DNA of 64,000 nucleotides from Acanthaster planci (Eukaryota; Echinodermata; Asteroidea; Valvatida; Acanthasteridae): positions 282,162 through 346,161 of the forward strand of contig NW_019091523.1 of assembly GCF_001949145.1 (NCBI RefSeq), in the 5' to 3' direction. Below, one piece after another: positions 29,001 through 37,683 of the stretch; the stretch's first letter is position 1; every line of letters begins with the position of its first letter. The position numbers were made by a program, and so were the translations under genes. The notes below the pieces were generated by a model. That model saw nothing but the letters and a program-made list of their open reading frames with translations, did not search any database and was not told where the DNA came from.

Positions 29001-32000
29001 GGGGGGAGATTTCCAATTCCGAACGGAACAAACTCTTAAGTGTGCACGTTACATCAATTTAAAGTTTGTTAAGATGGAATGGACCGATGGTGCCATTTCA
29101 CCGACAATAAGGCCCCAGGACATCGCTAAAATGAAGTCTCCTCGGAGGAGGTTGGGAACTATAGAAAGACCGACAGAATGGGGTGCATGTCAAATATCAT
29201 ATCTCCTCTAAATCCAGGGACAAAGTAATTGAAAACAAATTTTTTCCGAGGGGAAAGGGGAGCGGGGGCTGGCAAGGCTTGTAAATTTGTCACAAATCTG
29301 TTGGAAACATTCGGCCTCATGTCACAGTAGGCCAGATATCTCTTAAGTAATTAGGTTGGGAGTTGAGAACATGAGATTTTAATCATGTAGGGCAATGCTT
29401 TGCCGAGGACATGGATGTAGGAGGATTGTGAGAGTGACCAGATCGATGTGGACAGAGAGATGCAATGAGTAATTATTCTTGCGGAGTAACAGATATACCG
29501 GTATGTATTGAAAAAATAAAACAGTATTTAAGACATTTTGACCAGATTATGGTGGATCAAATTTCACAAGTTTACACATGTAAAGTTGGTCCAAAATTTA
29601 AAAAACTTTACAAATGCCGACAGCAAAGGATTTTGGTGAAGAGGTGTTCAAAACTGAGTCATTCACTCAGTCTGCGCCTACATGTGCATGCACCCACGCT
29701 GTAAGTCACTGTGCAAACAAAAAGCCTATTTTGACCTCAGTGGCCATCCTTGGATGGTGTTTGGACTGTTTATTTTGGGGAAGAAACTGTCAGAGCAGCT
29801 GTTTGTCTTGGCCTGGGACAACTTCTTGGAACTCGGCGGAGTTTCACAGAGGCAACCTGACATTGACTGAATAAAAAGAGGTCGGTCTTGTCCAAGGACG
29901 GCATTTCAAGGTAAAGGAAGGCCCACTAAGATGCCATGCTATGTGCGTGTCTTCTCTTATGCCAAGAAGATGTACAGTACATGATGGATGTACATGTAAA
30001 TTCCACACGATCAAAGCATTACGGGACCCAACCTAAGAGAATGTGTAGCAAGTTGCTAGAGCTACCTCCTGAGCTAACATCCTTTACATGAAAAAGAATC
30101 TCCCAAGATATAGATATTGAAGAGCCTCACCAAGGCCAGTTTATCCTTGCAAACACAACTTATAATAAAAAATACCTACAAAATGAAAAACTCAGTCTGT
30201 GTAATCTAGCCACATACATGGATTTACTTCTGATGATGTCATAAGTGAACAACTCATCATAAAAACTATTAAGAGGCAGAAGAAATGAAAAGTGTATCCA
30301 CACACGGGTAATTCTCTGCCATCTTTGCCAAGATTGGGCCACTTGGCCTGTAGCATCATTAAAGACAGACAAAAGGTATCCTGCTCTACACCTAAACCTC
30401 ACACCCCAGAAAGATGGCCGGTTTTCAACAAAAGGCCGGGGGGGGGGGAAAGGTACATGTACGGTGGATTCGTTATGTGTTACATAACAGCTGCAATCGT
30501 GCTTCACACATTTACTCTGTGAATAAAAGTTCTTGGAGGTGGGGGCTCTCAGAAGATTAAAGCAAATGAGGCGCCTCTTGAAAAAGGAGGGCAACTGGTC
30601 AATATACCTACATGTATATGCTCAATTGTTGGATATCAATGTGTTACCATACGTGTCCCTTGGCCCAGGGGATGAGGGGTGCAGTTTTGGCAGGAGTTAC
30701 AATAACATGTACATTCTGTCCTCACTGACATACTTTATGGGGGGAAGTACACTCAAACCTTTATTCAATAACTTCTTTCACAGACCATGTGCAGATATAC
30801 CGAGTGTTTGCACTGTCATGAGTTTTGGTCATGTGGCACTGACTTTTGTAATAGCAAGCCAACACCCATACAGGAAAAATAAATATCAGATACAGAATAT
30901 TATAAAGTTAAAATTGTTGGCATAGCATAATGGTCACGTGAGGCAGACGAGTCGGGCAAGTTTTTTTTCCCATGATCTGTGCATACACCACAAAACATCA
31001 TATGGCACATGAAGGTCATATTGTATCCTTATTATCCTATAGATATCTATCCACTGCTTTACTCTCAGAAACCACAATTTACCAGATACAGTAAACTACA
31101 AAGTTGTGATAACTCAGTCCCCGTAACTGGAAACTTGATATTATAACACGGTTATGAGCCCTGAGGTACAGCTATGATGTGGAGTGCGAGATCCTGTAAT
31201 CATGTGGGGTTTAAGTAACGCTCATATGGCAGCAATGTCCAGGGAAGAAAGAAGATGGGACCAGCGATGTGTATGAAGGTATACATTGTTTCGCATTAAA
31301 TTCTGCCATACAAGCTTCATCCATAGCAACATACTGTACAAGACCTTCCAACCAAAGGCACGTCTCCTACTAGGAAACGTTTTTTTTCAAATCATGCAGC
31401 AGCGAGTTCCGTTCACTCACCCCACCCTAGCTGAACAAATGAAGCTTAATCTGGTGCACAATTCAACAAAGATCTCTACACACGATCTTCTGTTCTTATA
31501 TGCACTTCACAACAATCTGATTCTTGACCACTGCAACATCACACCATCACACACGACGCTTTTAAAACTTGAAGCATTCTGAAGGGAAGTCCTAAATCAC
31601 ACTTACATATATCACATCTACTTGGTTTTTTTTCCTTAACCAAAGAGGCTACGACCAGCCCCACCAAACTATAACCTGCCTTTGATGGGAAATCATAAAT
31701 AACCTTGCTGCCCCTTGACAGCGATTTCCCATCTCTAGTGTCAGAAGGAATATGGGTTAATAACATAGGGGGTGTTCTGAAAAGCAGCCTGATTGGGTAG
31801 TATCCATGTATTCTCAAGCTGGGAGCCAGCTCCCTGCTGTGAGAACATTTTAGTTGGCTCCTTGTAAAATGCCTGGCATTTTGGGAGGGATGGAATGAGT
31901 ATGAAGCCTGTACACATGGCAGACCTCCTGTGTATGGTACATACATTAATTGAAGTCTTCAAGGGTGGGGGGGGACTACTGGTGTTTGAGCCGAAGTCAA

Positions 32001-35000
32001 TTTCATGCACAAGGAGGCCTGTCCCAAGTTGATCAATCATTCCTCACTCGACTGAGTAATCACTCTGATTTGACTAACTCGGTTTCAATCAAGCACAGTC
32101 AATTTTGTGTAAATTTTTCATATCCATAGAATGTCATTCCATGTACTTTTACTTCCCTTCTCATAAAGTTCTATCGATATATCCCATCCATACAATTTTT
32201 GTCTGCACAGCTTGTGGATGAAAATCAGCTTGACAGTTTCCTTGACATCTGAACCGATAAGCCATTTGCGAGCTAGAAGCTGCTTCTTGTCTGCAGTCTG
32301 CCAACGCCTAATAGTTCACACTAGAAATCTCCATTGTATCCTGATATTTTTGGCTAGAAAGCTGGCATTTCAGATCCACCGATATCTACATGCACATGGT
32401 TAATCCAACGATAAATTTTCAATATTGCCATTAAAATAGTATTAATTCTATGTCGTTGTAGCCTGGTCGTACAGTTATGAGGCCATCAAAATAGCCACAA
32501 AACTAGGAGGTGAATTTGAAAGCTTCGTGGCAGACAGGGTTAAGATTCACAGGGTGAAATTAGCCCATTTTGATCGCACACCCCAAGGGCCCATGAGAAC
32601 ACACGCCGTAAGCATAAATACCTGAATAAAAACAGAGGCATGCAACTAGGACTTTGACCAAAAAAACGACAAAATTCCAACCTTTACAAGACTTTGTAGT
32701 TTATATAGTGTTTTTCATTTTTCAATATCATTAGTGTGAAGTGAAAAATGAGGAAATCAGCTGATCAGAGGAAAAGTTGCACGAATAAAAATAACATAAA
32801 TATGTCATTTGGGACTTTCGCCTTTACATTCCCTTCAAACATTCTGTTTGACCACATTTGCTCCAGGTCAGACAAACACCAAAAGTAACATGTCTAATTG
32901 CAATGTCACAACCTGGCATGACCCGGTCACTGTCATCTGCACGACAGAACACAGCCACAAACTTACCTGTTTAGGGTTCAGATGAACTGTCCTCTTCTCG
33001 GACGAATCAGAGGAGCCTAGAAGAGCCACCTTGGAGTGCCACAACGACTCGTCTGACTCCTGGAACTGGTTGTTCACACATCCACTCAGGACATACCCTC
33101 CTAGACAGAAAAATAAAAGCACGCCTCGGTCGGAAAGTGTTGGAGAAGGTAAAATAAACAACCATCCAACTTTTCAAAAACAAAGTACCATTTCCTGTTA
33201 CAATGACCTTTTTAGCATTTAAGCAGTTTCTTGAAATAAACACTGAAGGTGACTTACAGGGAATAACCATGGAGGTACACATGTGCACACTGCATTGAAA
33301 CGAATAAAAAAGATTAAAGAAAACTTGGCTCAACCTCCTGCCCAGAAAAGTCTACCCTGATAACTGGACTTCTTTTAAGAAGTTTACATGCCACTCTTCC
33401 GGGTTACTCACAACAGTTCAGTAGCTTGTGGACCCTTGCTTAAACTCCAGTAAAAATCCTAATTTACTTAGATTCACAACTTCCAGGCTCATAAACTGTA
33501 GGCATTTAAGCTTTTCCTGTCAACATCATATATTGGTCAATAAACTAAAAGATGAATTTTAGTGGTCTGATCCTAGCATTAGAGTCAGGATGTTGTGTAT
33601 GCTTGGTTTATGGATAATGACTTATGCACACATGCTTTATTAACAGTTTACTTTTGCATGGTATGTTGAGTTGTTGACCTTCAATGGCTTAGCACTATGG
33701 TTATCACCCAAAAAAGTGCATGCAAGTCTAGGTACCAGTCCCAGTTTAGAATCAATCAAAATCCCAGAGGTCAAGTCACCCAAGAGGTCATGTCAGAGAG
33801 ATTGAAGTTAAACAGGCGAGGTGCCATGGACAAAGTCGGACAGTGGAGAAAAGGGCAGGGCTTAGGCAAGTGGGTGGGTGTCATACCTTCTGGGTTTTCC
33901 CTCCGCTTAGTGCTAGCACTGGCGAAACCTAGAGTTGAGAACCCTGTGGTCCGGGGAAAAAAAAAACACAAATATGTTACGAGATAAAACGTATCAGAGT
34001 CACTCCAAAGTATAAATTAATGACTCATTCTAAAAATCCAATACCTGGCGTTGTCCTAATTAGAGTTTACTGGCAGTCATATTTTCACTTTACACATGAT
34101 GATTGACAGTCAAGGTTTAATTTCTCAACTCTAACACTGGCCTTTCTTTTATACTTCAGGGTTTCACTATATGCTGGTCGATCTGCACAATCACTCGATC
34201 TTTGTGTGATCTGTCAATCTTTACGCACAACTTTCCAACATTTCTGCCATCAGCCAATCGCATGTTCTTTCTTATTTGCAGTTGTGGGGAGACTGGAAGT
34301 GGAAGTCAGAGATATTTTACAGGATTGCTTGAAGGTGCAACATCACCCCACGCCAACCAACAAATACAACATGTACACATCACGTGACACATTTTGGAGT
34401 CCTAGCGCACTATGAACATGCCCTAATCAAATACAAAGAACTTCATGTTGAAGCTATACCCCCAGAACTGTGGGGTCCGACGTCCACCCCGTTCCTACGT
34501 AGGAGCAGGCGGACGTCGGACCCCACTCCCAAGTGGCAGCAGGGCAGACGCCGGACCCCACAGTTCTGGGGGTAGTTGAAGCTATACGTAGATAGACAAA
34601 AAAGTCATCATGGGTGCATACACTGAAGTCAAAAGATACTAAAGTAAGGTCAGACTACATCTGTGAGTGTGACTAAAATGAAAATCTGTGAGTAAAATGA
34701 AAAGGGATGATAACTTAGTCCTTAGAATTTCACATGTGCATCTATTTGCAACCAGTCCCAGAGGTTGCAATTATGTATGGCAACTTTGTTTTATCAACAT
34801 GTATATTATATAGCAAAACAGCTTTTTTACGTTTGTCTGTGTTTCCAATCTCCAATGACCGAAGCTAGTCTTGCTCTATACTGGAAATGAGCAAAGAATT
34901 CCCTTGAAGGTCAACACAAACATAGAAAACTGTCGAGTGAAGGTTAAAAACTCAGGTCTACATAAAACAGACATTTCCACGGTTAGCCAATACTGATTCG

Positions 35001-35173
35001 ACCTTCAATCCAACATAGGCAGCTACGAGTATACGAAGTACATTTACAACACATGCATGACATTAAGATATCAGTCAGTGACAGTGGACACGGTCACTGG
35101 TGCAGTGGTGGAAGCTACCGAAATCCACGGGAGGTTTAATTTTACCAATACTCTTGCTGTTCGTCTTTCCCAT
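1205..35173 (-). CDS. nkd: naked cuticle homologue (Nkd), whole gene, seven coding exons
   Basis: Nkd proteins bind Dishevelled and damp Wnt signalling in the cytoplasm and at membranes. I joined seven exons: 35146-35173, 32967-33100, 10556-10640, 9073-9209, 7734-7832, 6214-6611 and 1205-2063. All introns are GT-AG and every phase matches, giving about 579 aa (human NKD1 is about 470). Landmarks in order are an MGKTNSKS start (Gly2, Ser6: myristoylation type, as in vertebrate MGKL.SK), FEVALPPE near residue 82, DCDVSLDGE plus an EF-hand at residues 145-175, SKKLRVRLSV after it, ENRERRNYYEELAGIEN, and a C-terminal run of His with Glu and Tyr ending HHYHK. Each landmark has a counterpart in NKD1/NKD2. 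The EF-hand loop has lost its usual Gly. Intron 2 is about 22 kb, and a small extra symmetrical exon there cannot be excluded. Confidence 0.93.
2064..6213 (-). other. nkd intron 6
   Basis: The intron is about 4.1 kb with GT-AG ends. It contains a 278-bp inverted-repeat element at 3565-3842, an ambiguous base n at 3981 and G-rich runs at 4946-5170. No other coding sequence is supported. Confidence 0.85.
3565..3842. mobile_element. MITE-like element, family 1, copy a
   Basis: The two ends are inverted repeats of about 60 bp. The left end reads GGGTGATTCTATAAATTAGG and continues GGTCCAACTTGGGGACAT; the right end is its reverse complement with a few changes. There are about 155 bp between the arms. 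No coding capacity and no clear target-site duplication are visible. A diverged relative lies at 61583-61823. Confidence 0.75.
6214..6611 (-). CDS. nkd: nkd coding exon 6 (EF-hand, second half, and linker)
   Basis: The exon is 398 nt, residues 162-294. It starts DLSSLLKTISEALAS and completes the EF-hand helix, then SKKLRVRLSVG, the counterpart of SKMLRVKLTVA in NKD1. The rest is a low-complexity linker with Gln and Arg/His patches, which is typically variable in this family. The acceptor is TTTTTCCTGCCAG and the donor AAG|GTAAAA, leaving phase 2. Confidence 0.94.
6612..7733 (-). other. nkd intron 5
   Basis: The intron is about 1.1 kb with GT-AG ends. Its main content is the long inverted repeat at 7201-7575. 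Nothing else coding is seen. Confidence 0.85.
7201..7575. mobile_element. Long foldback inverted repeat inside nkd intron 5
   Basis: The left arm (about 7201-7350) and right arm (about 7428-7575) are reverse complements over most of their length with scattered differences. Shared blocks, read from each end inward, include AAAATCTGGTACAC, TTGAATTC, ACTGTTGCTATACC, TGATTCG and GGCAAGCTT. The spacer is about 77 bp. In the pre-mRNA this would fold into a long hairpin. There is no coding capacity. A MITE or foldback transposon is the likely origin. Confidence 0.8.
7734..7832 (-). CDS. nkd: nkd coding exon 5 (EF-hand, first half)
   Basis: The exon is exactly 33 codons, phase 0 to 0, residues 129-161. 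It reads AVDCDVSLDGE.. then WAFTLYDFDGHRRVTRE. It matches LQCDVSMEE.. and WTFTLYDFDNNGKVTRE of NKD1. This is the start of the EF-hand that contacts the Dishevelled PDZ region. The loop D151-F-D153-G-H-R156 has Arg where EF-hands usually have Gly (loop position 6). The splice sites are CTTTCAG and GAG|GTAAGA. Confidence 0.95.
7833..9072 (-). other. nkd intron 4
   Basis: The intron is about 1.2 kb with GT-AG ends. I see no repeat or gene inside it beyond short homopolymer runs. Confidence 0.8.
9073..9209 (-). CDS. nkd: nkd coding exon 4 (VALPPE motif)
   Basis: The exon is 137 nt, residues 83-128, starting VALPPEVTGSACSVK and ending GKATVG. The acceptor is GATTCTCCAG and the donor GGGG|GTACGTACGT, where a second overlapping GTACGT could shift the end. 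The VALPPE motif is conserved with vertebrate Nkd just upstream of the EF-hand region. Confidence 0.9.
9210..10555 (-). other. nkd intron 3
   Basis: The intron is about 1.35 kb with GT-AG ends. It holds an A-run at 9544-9558 and a short ACATGTACATGTAC tract near 9868. No gene is seen. Confidence 0.8.
10556..10640 (-). CDS. nkd: nkd coding exon 3
   Basis: The exon is 85 nt, residues 55-83, reading PTSDDPHLCQCNTSHVPVG and ending CHFE. The acceptor is a long pyrimidine tract ending CTGCAG and the donor is GAAG|GTAAGG. The last base joins exon 4 to form the Val of FEVALPPE, which matches the RLEVALPPE of human NKD1. That junction strongly supports the exon. Three Cys and a His are clustered here, an unusual local composition without a recognised domain. 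Confidence 0.87.
13144..13275. repeat. Tandem duplication, two 66-bp units
   Basis: The unit at 13144-13209 is repeated at 13210-13275 with only two or three substitutions. Each unit starts GAACCAAAT and ends CCAGAATCTGAG. The 66-bp length is a multiple of three, so open frames through it show a 22-residue repeat, but nothing suggests it is translated. The near identity implies a recent duplication. Confidence 0.93.
14746..14789. repeat. Two identical 12-bp palindromes 32 bp apart
   Basis: GGCATTAATGCC occurs at 14746-14757 and again at 14778-14789. Each is a perfect palindrome. The 32-bp start-to-start spacing is about three helical turns, as for paired sites of a dimeric binder. They could also be remnants of a repeat. 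Confidence 0.5.
14880..15650. other. CpG-richer block within nkd intron 2
   Basis: CG dinucleotides are visibly denser here than in the surrounding AT-rich intron (for example CGCACGCAGCGCGTAG near 15058). It could be an internal or alternative promoter, or a more recent insertion. No known element was recognised. Confidence 0.35.
14920..15174 (+). pseudogene. Possible degenerate RING-finger fragment
   Basis: This open frame within nkd intron 2, on the opposite strand, ends in a segment resembling the C-terminal RING of IAP-type ubiquitin ligases: CMYCSDR (C41, C44), LNCKH (C55, H57) and YNCPVC (C72, C75). The third Cys pair expected near residues 61 and 64 is replaced by Val and Lys, so zinc site binding would be incomplete. 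There is no recognisable promoter or splice structure. It may be a decayed gene fragment or a chance resemblance. Confidence 0.25.
21872..22060 (+). repeat. Dispersed repeat family 4, copy a
   Basis: It shares a clearly related stretch of about 190 bp with 43302-43503: TATCCACC..AGCAGAAGCA, then GTGTTCATTTT, GCGAAGTGCAGTT and a TTGGTC..CTCGGG..CTCA end. The copies differ at perhaps a quarter to a third of positions. No inverted ends or coding capacity were seen. Confidence 0.7.
22360..22410. repeat. TACATGTA-type palindromic simple sequence
   Basis: Dense TGTACAGTACATGTACATAT lies here. Similar short palindromic tracts recur through nkd intron 2, for example near 9868, 14632, 19697, 20858, 22816, 23090, 24116, 25110, 26738, 27075 and 29990, and rarely in the TCF25 half of the window. 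Often TACCGGTA occurs close by. Confidence 0.8.
23994..24032. repeat. TACCGGTA-type repeat tract
   Basis: Imperfect repeats of GTAYCGGTAY occur here (GGTACTGTATCGTATACCGG and onward). It is simple sequence related to the palindromic TACATGTA tracts. Confidence 0.6.
25107..25151. repeat. TACATGTA-type palindromic simple sequence, second dense cluster
   Basis: TGTACATGTGCATGTACAGT is followed by GTACAGTAGATGTACATGTACATA. It is the same type as the tract at 22360-22410. Confidence 0.8.
26096..26111. promoter_or_regulatory. Perfect 16-bp palindrome with a CRE core
   Basis: AAAATGACGTCATTTT contains the full TGACGTCA core bound by CREB/ATF-type bZIP factors. It sits in a non-repetitive part of nkd intron 2. 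The match is visible in the sequence; a regulatory role is inference. Confidence 0.5.
27950..29200. promoter_or_regulatory. Candidate regulatory block in nkd intron 2
   Basis: This is a non-repetitive stretch with mixed composition, lacking the TACATGTA tracts that crowd the flanks. It contains TCF/LEF-type sites (ATATCAAAGG near 28387, TTTCAAAGAG near 28598), AT-rich homeodomain-like motifs and GCCATAAATA. It resembles deeply conserved non-coding DNA, but conservation cannot be tested from one sequence. Confidence 0.3.
32967..33100 (-). CDS. nkd: nkd coding exon 2
   Basis: The exon is 134 nt, residues 10-54, beginning GYVLSGCVNNQF and ending HLNPKQ. The acceptor is TTCTGTCTAG|GA and the donor CAG|GTAAGT, both strong. 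The phase enters at 1 and leaves at 0, matching its neighbours. The sequence is not strongly conserved. Its assignment rests on phase, the strong splice sites and the GGY junction. A separate small gene is the alternative but is less likely. Confidence 0.75.
34180..34262 (+). repeat. Dispersed repeat family 5, copy a
   Basis: GTCGATCTGCACAATCACTC, GATCTGTCA and CTGCCATCAGCCAAT occur here in the same order as at 37619-37683. The two copies are similar enough to be one family. No ends or class were determined. Confidence 0.6.
34457..34574. mobile_element. Intact 118-bp MITE with 10-bp target-site duplication
   Basis: The ends are near-perfect inverted repeats: TACCCCCAGAACTGTGGGGT and on to TCCG.CGTC, about 28 bp with one mismatch. 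The exact direct repeat GTTGAAGCTA flanks it at 34447-34456 and 34575-34584. Inside, TGGGGTCCGACGTCC near the left end is also reverse-complemented perfectly mid-element, so the GGGGTCCGACGTC motif occurs three times. It has no coding capacity. A 9-11 bp duplication is typical of Mutator-like elements, which is the tentative class. Confidence 0.9.
35146..35173 (-). CDS. nkd: nkd coding exon 1 (N-terminal myristoylation-type peptide)
   Basis: This exon reads MGKTNSKSI plus one base (phase 1), too short for ORF tools to flag. It was found by looking for the MGK..SK start shared by NKD1 and NKD2. The start context is GCCATGG, a good Kozak match. The donor G|GTAAAAT leaves one G, which joins the GA of exon 2 to make Gly, giving ..IGGYV. 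The Drosophila protein also has a GGY near its N-terminus. A weaker alternative donor in the same phase lies at 35122 (G|GTAGCT) and would add eight residues. The Gly2/Ser6 pattern predicts N-myristoylation and membrane targeting, which is known for vertebrate Nkd2. No transcript evidence is available here. Confidence 0.72.
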
Positions 35174-35720
35174 GGCACGGGCAGAAGATAGCGTGGTGGT
35201 GAAACCTGCCAGACATACGCGAAAATATCAAACCAAGCGATCAGGTAGCAAAGATGTCCATTGCAGCACTGCTCGCAGATACTTCTGGTGAGAATTCACC
35301 GTGTCGAGGTCATAGTAATTCGATTTTGAAGTTCAGTGGATGAGTGGATCTATCTTCCAGTTTCGCGTGCGTAGGATTCTGCATACAACCCGTTCATTTG
35401 TGTACGAACAGCAACATTCCCACAGCATTCTATGCATGCTGCGCGCATACGTACATGTACGTACGTCCAAAAAATAGCGAGCCCAGTTTTCACTGGTAAC
35501 CATTCCCACAATCATTTGTTTCCCCTGAAAGTCGGCCACCAGTTGTACAGCCGGCCAAAAATGGGCGGTCTCACTCTGCTGTCAATCACCCACACAAAGG
35601 GCGGTGCTTTACCAGGAACCGTCTTTGATTGGAACAAAAGCTGCAAAGGGAAGCTGGCTCGCATCAGCCCCATACTCTCACTAGGGTCACCGGCGCCCAG
35701 TATATAAGGCCCAACACTTG
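35174..35720 (-). promoter_or_regulatory. nkd: Likely nkd 5' UTR and promoter region
   Basis: On the minus strand upstream of the nkd start, CCAATCAAAGAC at 35621-35632 combines a CCAAT box with an ATCAAAG TCF/LEF site. CAAAG-type sites also lie at 35592-35600 and 35642-35649 on the plus strand. A TATATA-type motif (35700-35708) is present about 530 bp upstream of the ATG. Nkd is a known Wnt-induced feedback gene, so TCF sites are expected. The transcription start is not determined. Confidence 0.4.
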
Positions 35721-36000
35721 TTTTGATATATATATATTCATTAATGAAACGCAATTGGGAACAGAAGGTTAAATCCGTTGTTTGTACCATAAAATTTCTA
35801 TTTTAATGCAAACTGAATTTGCAATAGTGGATGACACATTATTATCTGAAGTCCGGCTTCGCTCTAAGGGTTGAAAAAGGCGCATAGAAATAAGCATCAG
35901 GTAAAAATATTACATGTACAGTGTACCTGCAATTATTTACATTGTTTTGCTTTAGTTTCAATGGCCTAAAGAAAGTACTTTGCTTACTGGGAATTTGCTA

Positions 36001-36188
36001 TCATTTATTTATTTCAGTTCATCCAATAGCACATTTAGCCAATTAAAGGACAATAAAGACAGAAGTGGGAGGAAAACCCACGAAATCAGGCGGGGACTGA
36101 AAACCCAGTCCACAAGCTGAACGAATTGGGATTCGGACCCAGGTCGCAGAGGTGAAAAGGCGAGGAAATAACCACTACACCAACCTAA
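36001..36188 (-). mobile_element. tRNA-derived SINE
   Basis: Read on the minus strand, it starts with a tRNA-like head with an A box (TGGTGTAGTGG, 36172-36182) and a B box (GGGTCCGAATCC, 36129-36140) at normal spacing. A unique body follows with GTGGACTGGGTTTTCAGTCC and GGGTTTTCCTCCCAC (36065-36079), and an AAATAAATAAATGA tail. The TTTCCTCCCAC type of motif is common in SINE bodies of aquatic animals. The head is degenerate and not a functional tRNA gene. Confidence 0.75.
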
Positions 36189-37618
36189 CTACGTCTTAAG
36201 TATGGATCCCAGTCCAACCATTTTACGGATGCTATATGGGATGACTAAAACTGGCCCAGTTTCCCTTTAAGGCTTTATTTCCAGCTTTCCTCGTTGTCTT
36301 CAATTATTCATGGGAATCTTCACGCTCTTGTTCCACTACACTCGTTTTGTATCAGGCGGCGAGCCCTGAAACGCCGACAAAGGCGATTATTTGGAAAACA
36401 TTGCCACTTGGATGGATACCAACGTCAGTCGAGTGTGCTCCCGATCGGATGTAGTGGCTCTCACCTTCACGGTAATTCGTCTTCCTGTTTTCTTAACGGT
36501 GGGGACGGACAGCCAGACCGGCCCGGCGCTTCTGCGCCGCAAGCCTATATAGTGATTCGTTTCGGTTTCAAGTTCGCCACCATCTAATATAGTCATGTAT
36601 CACCTGAAAGACTGTCAGTGTGGTGAATCATCATAATCGTATATTTTTCAAGTTCGCGCGATTCATTTGTGTGCACACTGGTATTTGAATATTTAACCGT
36701 GGGCACTATGGATGTTCAGCACACGCTGCATTTACCAGTGCAGTGGCATACTCCCCTATTTAACTCGACCACGCCAGACTCCCTTTAAAATGTTAGAATC
36801 TTTTTTAAAATGAGAACACTTTCGGCCTACTTTTTATAGTACTGTCCTTTTTCAACTTTCTAGTCACGCAATAAAGAACAAGGAAGGAATAATATTAACA
36901 TTAATAACACAGGTCCACTCCTGTTGAAACGATTCAAGAAAAACTGTTCATACTCAAGATTCTGAACAAGGAACCTGAGAATTTAAGTGATTGTCACAGT
37001 CAGGACACATAATTATCTATGTACTTTTTCTTACAGAAAGAGCCACTACAGACGATCCAAACTCGTTTATGCAATTGTTGACCAATGTACTGAAAACCGT
37101 TTCCTACGATAAACAAAGTTGATTGTCTTCGTGATAACGCGTGGTCTGAGTATAACAAAAGGGCTGCCGCGCCTCAGGCTTTCACCTGGCAGATGTCCTC
37201 CGTGTAGGTGTCCGGAGATTACAGGTCACTCGCTCCCGGCTCATATAGATCATGGTAAGTCCACGTTGCCGCATGGACAAGATGGCGGTGTCCTTTGATG
37301 TTCATTCACACTTTGTTCTCGTCGGCCGTCCCCCGATGATACAAGACTCACCATATGAGATCCACATTCAGTACTCGTGTGAACAAAGTAAAATCCATGT
37401 TGCCGGGCCATATTGAGTCCCATCAGCGACAAGATTGGCCATGACGTGCCGTCGCGGTTGTCCCCAGAGGAACAACGCCTCAGATTTATACAAAATGTAT
37501 TTTGCAAGTGAACTTTTCACGAGCGCTCGCCGTAGCTGCACTTTCACAGACAAGTCGGATCCACTCCCCGGTGATTTTCTTCATTGAGCAAGCCTGTTAA
37601 AGGGCGATTGGTCCCCAA

Positions 37619-37683
37619 TTCGGTCGATCCGCACGATCACTCGGTATTTACAGATCTGTCAGCCTGCCATCAGCCAATTCGCG
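37619..37683 (+). repeat. Dispersed repeat family 5, copy b
   Basis: GTCGATCCGCACGATCACTC, GATCTGTCA and CTGCCATCAGCCAATTCGC occur here. It is followed by a short GT microsatellite (37684-37700) and a T-run. Confidence 0.6.

Larger units (their letters stand above)
10641..32966 (-). other. nkd intron 2 (about 22.3 kb)
   Basis: This very large intron holds no confident additional exon. Its contents are listed separately: a 66-bp tandem duplication, a CpG-richer block at 14880-15650, a diverged dispersed repeat at 21872-22060, many TGTACATGTACA-type palindromic tracts, and candidate regulatory blocks near 26.1 kb and 27.95-29.2 kb. Its size and position just 3' of the first exons fit a regulatory intron of a developmental gene, which is inference. 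Confidence 0.75.
33101..35145 (-). other. nkd intron 1
   Basis: The intron is about 2 kb with GT-AG ends. It holds a dispersed repeat at 34180-34262 and the 118-bp foldback element at 34457-34574. Nothing coding was recognised. Confidence 0.7.

Noticed and set aside
35100-35291. Plus-strand frame that looks like a signal peptide protein
   Set aside because: It lies antisense to nkd exon 1 and has no homology; the minus strand explains the region better.
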